Source: Narthecium ossifragum
Lineage: Eukaryota > Streptophyta > Magnoliopsida > Dioscoreales > Nartheciaceae
Length of the DNA: 64,000 nt
Assembly (NCBI GenBank): GCA_963920575.1
Contig: OY986975.1
Coordinates: 19,189,897-19,253,896, forward strand
Direction of reading: 5' to 3'
Shown here: positions 56,807-64,000 of the stretch, piece by piece
Position numbering within the stretch: position 1 is the stretch's first letter
How the letters are laid out: each line of letters opens with the position of its first letter
Notes under the pieces: model-generated
What the model was told of the DNA's origin: nothing
The model's input: the letters and a program-made list of their open reading frames with translations, nothing else
The model's database searches: none
Translations under genes and position numbers: made by a program

Positions 56807-57614
56807 TTAGCTCATCTTGTAAGCCCATCCATGCTCCTTCAGAAATGCTTGAACTGCCTGCTTGATGGCCAGGTTCGGCACCAACTGGTCCTCCTCGAGC
56901 TTCTCCCGTGAGACGGGATCAAACTTGCCCACCTATGAAAGAGGATTGCTATGTTTACAAGAATAAAAATATTTTTAAGGACCAAGAAAGCCGGAAGCAT
57001 ATCCAAGAATTTACCTTCTGAAGATGCTGAAGAAGCACACTCCTCTCATATGTAACTCCACTTGGAGTAATGACAGGGTCCCGGAAAATCTCAAGTGTAA
57101 GGTTACAGCATAGGTAATCAGGAACCTGAGAAATCAATTATGTGTGTTACCAATTAACAAACAAAAGAATGAACAGCATTGCAATACGAATATTTGGTAC
57201 AAAGTTTCTCACTTCAGTTGGTGTGTCAGCCTCTGCAGCCGTGCTGAACACCTCTTTAAGGCATTCCAACTGTTGTTCCAAATGAACATTTGCAACTTCA
57301 TTTGAGCCATCATCAGCTTGAAGAGCAGAGTCGAGGAAATAATGCTCAAGAATGGCTTGTTCACACATTTCTCTGGAATACAAGCAAAATGAGGTTTAAT
57401 TAAATTTTGTCAGTTGCGCATAACATGAAACCAATGTATAGAATTTCTGAAAAACTAGCTGATAGTAGAGAATCATATACTTCAATTTCTGTAGGTTCCA
57501 AGCTCGTTTACTAGATGATTCTTCCCATTCTTTGTACTTCGTGTCTGCAAGAGCCTGCCATATCTCTTCAACCATATAGCTCGAAGGCTTGGCACCCATT
57601 CCAAGATCAAGAGC
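56807..57614 (-). CDS. CHIP: CHIP-type U-box E3 ubiquitin ligase, 3' part only
   Basis: Four exons on the minus strand, 57614-57481, 57372-57213, 57125-57015 and 56932-56807, give the last 176 residues of an expected ~280. They encode the end of the TPR region (ALDLGMGAKPSSYMVEEIWQ), a charged helical hairpin linker (CEQAILEHYFLDSALQ, LEQQLECLKEVFSTAAEAD), then the U-box (VPDYLCCNLTLEIFRDPVIT, PSGVTYERSVLLQHLQK, KFDPVSREKL, PNLAIKQAVQAFLKEHGW). CHIP binds Hsp70/Hsp90 through its TPRs and ubiquitinates their clients. The N-terminal TPR exons are not found between 57614 and the retrotransposon edge at 58106. They are either beyond the window, which would put the retrotransposon in an intron, or lost. 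The visible part has no lesions. Confidence 0.9.
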
Positions 57615-58105
57615 CTATGTTAAACAACGTGAATTCAGTCAATCTGATCAGACTATAAAAGAAAACTAAGGTAGCTCCTGCAAAATTAACTGATATGATC
57701 ACAACCAAAGAAAACCCATCAAGCCTAATGCTATTCCATGGCAAGCTTTGTGGATCGTATATGTTCTGCAGATAATGATCTCTGACCCAAAAAGATGGAA
57801 TCAGGATGCATCGAAAATTTACCAGAGTCATATTCCTGTCTAATGATTTCCTCCCACAACAAACATTTCTCCCACAAGGCAATCTCAAAATAACATTTTA
57901 TATACGTAGAAATGCAACCCCATTTAGATCAACTCTTGAATCTAAATTCCAAATAGTTCTTAGTTCAGATTTTCACTTCTAACATCACAGCATTTTGGTT
58001 GGTTAATTTTTTTAAGCTTTAAGAGGTCCAGCTTTGACTTTCACTCACCTCCATTGATGCTTATGTTTCATTTTGATTACGGAAATTTGATTTTGGTCAA
58101 CTAAA
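57615..58105. other. CHIP intron or breakpoint sequence
   Basis: AT-rich, non-coding. Preceded on the coding strand by the retrotransposon LTR. No TPR-like coding found in any frame. Confidence 0.5.
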
Positions 58106-58584
58106 TGTTGCTACCATGCTCGCGGAGTATTCCATTAAGGAAGTGAAGAGAGGCATTAGAAATAGCAAAATTTGAATCAGGAAAGATGAGGGGAGAGGTC
58201 TTAAGGAGAGACTTCATGGAGATAGTGAAAGCGAGATTGGAGAATGAGGAAGTGTGGTGCCGGCTGGCTGATAAAGGGCTTGCAGGGGGAGAAGAACTAG
58301 CAGGGGAGAGGGGAGGAAGGAAGAAGGAAGAAAGAACCAGGGAGAAAGGAAGAGGAAGAGGGAGAGGAATCAGGAGAGAGAGAGATATTTAGAGAGCAAA
58401 TGTTTTCATTCATCAATAATCCCTTCATACAAGACCTAAGGCTCTCTTATATAGGAGAGATAACATGACTTGACCAAAGTGGTTCAAGTCCAAATACAAC
58501 ATGACTTGACCCAGACTAAGGGTTCAAGTCCAAAATACAACATGACTCGACCCGTATCCCAATCTGGATCAGATGTCCGCATCA
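58106..58584 (-). repeat. 3' LTR of the chromovirus
   Basis: On the minus strand it starts TGATGCGGACATC after the purine tract GGGAGGAT and ends GGTAGCAACA, 479 bp, TG...CA. It contains two copies of a ~40-base 'gtcaagtcatgttgtatttggacttgaacc'-like unit (U3), a TATA box 'cctatataagagag' at about 58453 and a purine/pyrimidine-rich R/U5. Confidence 0.8.
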
Positions 58585-61500
58585 ATCCTCCCGGGGTGAA
58601 AAGAAACTCGACCCTGTCGAGTATAGGTGAAAAGCTGAGTCCGCCGATCACAGGTAATCATCCAATCATAGTGAGGGTGGTTGGATGACTCCCTGGCGCC
58701 GCCTGTAGACATGGGTAATGGGCGGCGCCCATCTGGTGTCCCCACCAACTCTCCTGGGGGGGAAGAACTCGATGCGGTCGCGGGGGCAAAGGTGTGGCTT
58801 TGGTGGTACTCCAAGAGATCCGGGTCAAGCTACAGCAACTCCTCACGGGTGATCCAGGTGGCATCACTGTCAGGACGCCCTCGCCAACGAACCAAGAAAC
58901 GCTGAGTACCGCCACTGATGGTAGAAACTAGCTGCTCATCTAAAATAGCATTAACAAACTCTGGTTGTGTGGGCGGCAATGGTAAAGGAGTAGGGTCTGG
59001 GACAGTGGGGTCAACTGGTGGAGGGAGGGGTGTAGTGAAAGGGTCATCAGGAATAATAGAAGGGTGATTGTAAGCAACGAGATCTTCAATATTAAAGGTG
59101 GAGCTAATACCATAATCAGGGGGATGTCAATAACATAAGCATTCGTTCCGACCCTATGCAACACTTTGAAAAGTCCAGCGCTACGAGCCTGCAATTTATG
59201 AGAGGATCCAAGAGGGAAACGCTCTTGACGAATACGAATCATCACATAATCCCCAACATGAAATTCTTTAAAACGCCTACGGGAATCAGCATGTAATTTA
59301 TATTGAATGTTACTTGTGTGAATTCGTTTGTTGATCTCTTGATGCAAATCATGAATATGGCGTGCAAATGCATGTGCGGAGTCTGAAATTCTAACATGGG
59401 GCGCCATGGGCAAAAGATCCAAAGGCTTTCTGGGTTGGTAACCATGCACGACCTCAAAAGGGCTCATGCCAATAGACCTGTTAACGGAGCTGTTATAGGC
59501 AAATTGGGCACGAGGAAGGATCACATCCCAGTTCCGAGCACAGTCACCCACCATGCATCGCAGGAGGTTACCAAGGCTCCTATTGATGACTTCAGTTTGG
59601 CCATCCGTTTGGGGATGATATGCAGATGAAAACTTGAGTTTGGTGCCGACTAGATGCCACAGGGTTTTCCAAAAGTAACTTGTGAATCGGACATCCCGAT
59701 CAGACACGATTGTTTTAGGAAGACCATAGAGCTTAACGATCTCATCAAAGTAAATGCGTGCAATCTTGGAAGCATCAGAAGTTTTGGTGCACGGGATGAA
59801 GTGAGCCATTTTGGAAAAACGATCGACAACGACGAAAATGGAATCGTGCTTTTTGAAAGTACGCGGGAGGCCAAGCACAAAATCCATACTAACGTCTTGC
59901 CATGGGCGATCAGGGACAGGAAGAGGAGTGTAGAGGCCCGTATTTTGTCGGCGATGTTTGGCTAGTTGGCAAGCACGACATTGACCGGTGATTTTGGAGA
60001 CATCGCGTTTTAGTCCGGGCCAATAGAATTGGCGCTCAACTTCCGCAAGAGTCTTATCTCGGCCGAAATGGCCAGAAAGACCGCCGGCATGCACTTCCCA
60101 GATAAGGAAATCTCGCACGGAAGACTTGGGGATGCAAAGTTTGTTAGCCTTAAATGGATACCCATCCCGTAAGGAAAAATCATCAACCGCGGATCCACGT
60201 CCATTCGTAAGGGTTTGAAAAGTTGCTTGAAAATCTGGACAAGAATCATAATCTTCTTTGAGTCGGTCAAATCCAGTGATTTTAGTACTCATTGCAGAAA
60301 GTATAGTGAGTCGCCGACTCAACGCATCTGCAGCCTTGTTCGCGACGCCCGAACGGTGTTTCAAAACAAAGGTGTACTCTTGTAAGAATTCAACCCAACG
60401 AGCACGTCGAGGGTTCAACTTCTTCTGGGAGTTGAGAAAACGCAGGGCCTCGTGGTCGGAGTAGAGGACGAATTCGTATGGTAGTAGATAATGTCGCCAA
60501 TACCGCAAAGCTTGAACCACAGCATAAAATTCCTTGTCGTAGGTGGAATATTTTTGTTTGGCATCATTGAGTTTCTCACTGAAAAATGCGACTGGATGTC
60601 GTTCCTGACTTAGCACTCCACCAATACCGATGCCAGATGCATCACACTCTACTTCAAATGCCTTCGCAAAGTCTGGGAGGCGCATCACAGGGGCCTACGT
60701 CATTTTTTGTTTGATTTCATGAAAGGCCGCGGCGGCAGCTTTCGTCCAGTGGAACTCACGTAATTTGAGACAGTCTGTCAAGGGGGCCATGATGGTACTG
60801 AACCCCTTGATGAAACGCCGATAGAAAGTGGCAAGTCCATGGAAGCTACGCACATCAGTGATAGTTTTTGGCTCAGGCCATTCAGTGATCGCTTTGATTT
60901 TGTTGGGGTCAGCGGTTAATCCAGCGGAGGAGACAATGTATCCCAAGAAATCTACACTAGTAGTGAGAAACGAACACTTCTTGAGATTGGCGTACAAGTT
61001 TTCCGTCCTCAAGACAGTACATACTTGTCGCAGATGGGTCAGATGTTGCTCCTTGGACTGACTGTAGATGAGAATATCATCAAAGTACACGACCAAGAAT
61101 TTCCCCATGAAAGGACGGAGTACTTGAGTCATGACTCGCATGAAAGTACTTGGAGCATTTGATAGTCCAAAAGGCATCACGAGCCATTCGTACAAACCAT
61201 CCTTGGTCTTGAAGGCGGTTTTCCACTCATCACCCTGGCGAACCCGAATTTGATGGTAGCCGCTTTTTAAGTCAATTTTGGAAAAAAATGGTAGCGCACG
61301 CCATCATATCCAACATGTCATCCAACCTCGGGATGGGGAAACGATACCTGACCGTGATTTTATTAATGGCGCGACTATCCACGCACATTCGCCACGATCC
61401 ATCCTTCTTAGGTGTAAGGAGGGCTGGTACCGCACATGGACTCAAACTCTCACGAACAAACCCCTTGCGTAAGAGCTCGTTTACCTGTTGTTGTAATTCA

Positions 61501-63566
61501 GCATGCTCAAAAGGGTTCATGCGATAATGTGGGAGATTTGGAAGGGTGGCTCCTGGAACTAAGTCGATAGCATGTTGGATGTCACGCATCGGTGGTGGGT
61601 GGTCAGGAAGGTCATCAGGAAAAACATCCTGAAACTCTGTAAGAATTGAGTGGACCTCTGGCGGCAGCTCGCCCCGGTTGTCTGGCGGGACCTCATTGGC
61701 AACTAAAGCAAAAATCACAGATTCATTCCGAACCTCCTTCTCAAACTCAGCTGGACTGATAATGTGGAGGCCCTTGCTTGTGGGAGGATTCTTACCTACG
61801 GGCACGACCTTCGATGTACCCTTGACAGTTGTGGAGGGTTTCAAGGGGTTGAGTTTGATTTTCTTCCCTTCAAATGTGAAGGAACAAGAGTTGGATCGAC
61901 CATAGATGGTAACATCAAGGTCGAATAACCAGGGTCGTCCTAAGATAAGATGCCCGACATCCATGGGAATTACATCACACCAGATGCGATCTGTATAAGA
62001 TAGGATCTTTATTGGGACAAGGCACCTTTCTTTGATGGGAATGGAGGACGTGTCGACCCAAGAAACCTTATAAGGGAGCGGATGGGGAACAGGAGTCAAA
62101 CCCAAATGGGAGACAGTGGTGGAAGAGATCGCATTTATACAGCTCCCACTATCGATGATAACCTTGCAGTCCTTCTCTCCACACTTAATGTAGGTGTGAA
62201 AGATAGCATTTCTGCGCCAGTCGTCACTTTCTTTTGGATGGGAAAGGGCACACCGAACCACGTTCACAGTAGGGTCGTGTGGTTCAATGTCACTAGAGTC
62301 AACCGGAAAAGGTGAGGAGCGGATGCAGCTAAGAGGTACAAAATCATCCTCGCAGTCCTCGTCAACAAGTTGGAGGGTCTCTAGGTTTGGTTCATAGACT
62401 TGCTCCTCAAGATCTTGTAAGTCAGTTTCCAAGCCTATTTCGTCAATGAGGAGTGATTTGTTTGCGCAGTTGGCAGCAATGTGACCAAAACCTTGGCATT
62501 TGTAGCATTGAAGCTTGGGGGGCTGTCTGGGAGGGGCTCCTAGGACTCCTTTGCCTCTATTGTCTTGGCTAGAGGTGGCGGCAAAAGGTGTAGGTTTAGG
62601 AGTGGGAGATCCAACAATAGGTCTGGGTCGTGCAGGTTGAAAGTTGTTAGCTACCTGGCGTCGTGTGTACACATACCTAGAGATTCGCTCATAGGTTTGC
62701 GCTACAGTGTAGGCGTGTTCAAGGGTAGTAACCTCTCGGAGGGCCAATTCCCTCTTCAAGTCATCATTGAGGCCTTGTCGAAATCGACTTAGGACCACTC
62801 GTTCATCCTCAACCACACCACTTCGCATCATGAACTCTTCGAATTGGGCGATGTACTCGGTGACTGATCGTCCTCCTTGGCGCAAGTTCGTCCATTGATC
62901 CAGGAGATCTCCATGGTAGGTGGAAGGCAAGTATTTGATTTTCAGTTTGTCCTTCATCTCTATCCAATCGGTTATAGGTGGCTGGTTGGTGCGGAGCAAC
63001 AATTGCTCGGTGTTGTGCCAGAAAAGTTTGGCTTGCCCGATGAGTTTCATTTTAGCGAATCGAACACGTCGGTTCTCAGATAGATTGTACCACTCAAAGA
63101 AGTGGTCCATCTCCTGAAGCCAATCAGAAAAGACCTTAGGGTCAAGGCGACCATCGAAGGTGGGGGCCTCAACTCGAATGCCCCGCATTACATCCTCATC
63201 GTGATCACGGACATCTCTAAACCCGGTCTCATGCCTACGGCCTCGACCATTGTGCTGGGGACCTAAGTCTCGATGATGTCGATGGGGTCGGGGATTGTTT
63301 TGTGGGAGATGTCCTAGGAATCCGGGACCTTCCCTATCAGTGTCTGTGCCCGCACTGCGGTGTGAGTGGTTGTCGTTGACACCACTTATTCGTTGGACGG
63401 ACACCTCAAGTGCGTCTATCCTAGCGTTAGTCCGAGCACTTTCCTGCCGAACTTGCCGGAGTTCAGCAGTTAAATCTTGAAGGTTCTTCATTAAAGATTC
63501 CATTGTGGGGTCCATAGTCACGTGGTGTTGAGAATCAGATGTGAAACGACCACTACGAAGTTGCAT
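58569..63566 (-). pseudogene. Chromovirus gag-pol polyprotein, lightly damaged
   Basis: From the start at 63566: gag core (SDWLQEMDHFFEWYNLSENR), zinc knuckle CYKCQGFGHIAANC, protease with IDSGSCINAIS (Ser in the usual DTG position), RT with [11 protein letters not shown], RNase H with YSDHEALRF, integrase HHCC (SGHFGRDKT...CRACQL) and DDE blocks (MDFVLGLP, SDRDVRFTSYFW), and a chromodomain (RWRGRPDSDATWI). Four lesions: an extra T in a T-run near 61285 shifts RT; TAG at 60695-60697 after EIKQKM; one C lost near 59127 after integrase; and TAG near 58832 in the chromodomain. All domains otherwise read well, so inactivation is recent. The ORF reaches into the LTR. Confidence 0.9.
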
Positions 63567-64000
63567 GCAGATGTAGGGTGACTACAACTAATATGCAAAT
63601 GATTGTATGTGGACCTAAGGCATGAGGCAAGAGATCAACAGGAGTGAAATCCAAGTAAATCTCAATACAAATTTTAAACCAATTTCGGCAAAATTTCAAT
63701 GTTGGGATTAAGTCACATAGATTTCAGGCTTGTAGAATTGGATTTCAAAAATTGCTAATAAACTCCACAATTAATATCAAAGTCCAATTAGTAGGGAGTA
63801 TTAGACATATATGGTAATTCAAAGCAATCATAAGTGGATTAGGCATATATAGCAAGCAGAGGAGGAAAATTTGTGGAATTATGCCCAACACAATAGAGAA
63901 TTGATGCTAAATTCAGAATTCACAAACTAGATCCATAGGAGTGACTAACCTGGTTCAGTCTGACTGACATAAGTAGTCTAACCTGATCCAAGTCTGCTTC

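Larger units (their letters stand above)
58106..64000 (-). mobile_element. Ty3/gypsy chromovirus, extends past the window end
   Basis: Minus-strand element with 3' LTR at 58106-58584, chromodomain tail, integrase, RNase H, RT, protease and gag in the Metaviridae order. 63567-64000 is its untranslated leader, AT-rich and without a recognised tRNA-Met primer site, so the 5' LTR must lie beyond the window. The five bases at the outer edge of the 3' LTR are CTAAA (58101-58105), which should recur beyond the 5' LTR if the insertion is intact. Confidence 0.92.

Noticed and set aside
59396..63480. Plus-strand open frames across the chromovirus
   Set aside because: All are antisense shadows of gag-pol.

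Overview
The window is nuclear DNA of a flowering plant. Its genes are split by introns and encode plant proteins: a plastid-type FGAM synthase, an NAC transcription factor, a chlorophyll dephytylase-like hydrolase and a plant CHIP U-box ligase. The space between them is filled by Ty3/gypsy elements, Helitrons, MITEs, LINEs and microsatellites. One very GC-rich single-exon gene (52.3-53.6 kb) in an AT-rich background suggests a monocot, but that is inference. A run of exactly 200 Ns at 32129-32328 is an assembly gap.

Layout. 0-1.4 kb: old retrotransposon debris. 1.4-7.2 kb (+): PURL/FGAM synthase with a leader intron and a small first coding exon. 8.0-10.5 kb (+): eight in-frame exons of mevalonate diphosphate decarboxylase (MVD), but the N-terminal third of the gene is missing. 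11.3-13.0 kb (-): a clearly dead alpha/beta-hydrolase. 13-18.1 kb: mobile elements (GC-rich inverted-terminus element, Helitron ends, a hAT MITE with perfect target duplication). 18.9-21.7 kb (-): a three-exon LOV1/NAC035-type NAC gene whose second intron holds a tandem duplication and a tiny retroposed tail. 22-31 kb: a foldback MITE, then three Helitrons in series, the middle one split by a solo-LTR that is itself split by a second solo-LTR. 31.7-33.4 kb: a LINE fragment, the gap, and a 95-bp tandem array in which most units can form a 13-bp hairpin. 34.4-48.2 kb (-): one gene of ten small exons spread over 13.7 kb for a YacP/Rae1-like NYN-domain RNase. Its introns carry a complete TRIM-like element and other repeats. 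48.2-51.4 kb: MITEs and a LINE tail. 52.3-53.6 kb (+): a type II membrane methyltransferase. 54.3-56.3 kb (-): a CLD1-like chlorophyll dephytylase. 56.8-57.6 kb (-): the 3' half of CHIP. 58.1-64.0 kb (-): a recently inactivated chromovirus (Ty3/gypsy with chromodomain) that runs off the window end, possibly lying inside an intron of CHIP.

The genes are independent housekeeping or regulatory genes (purine synthesis, isoprenoid synthesis, transcription, RNA metabolism, chlorophyll turnover, protein quality control). I see no operon-like or clustered pathway. I traced splice sites base by base for the PURL, MVD, NAC, NYN, CLD1 and CHIP models and checked that the reading phases agree; these are sequence-based models without transcript evidence.
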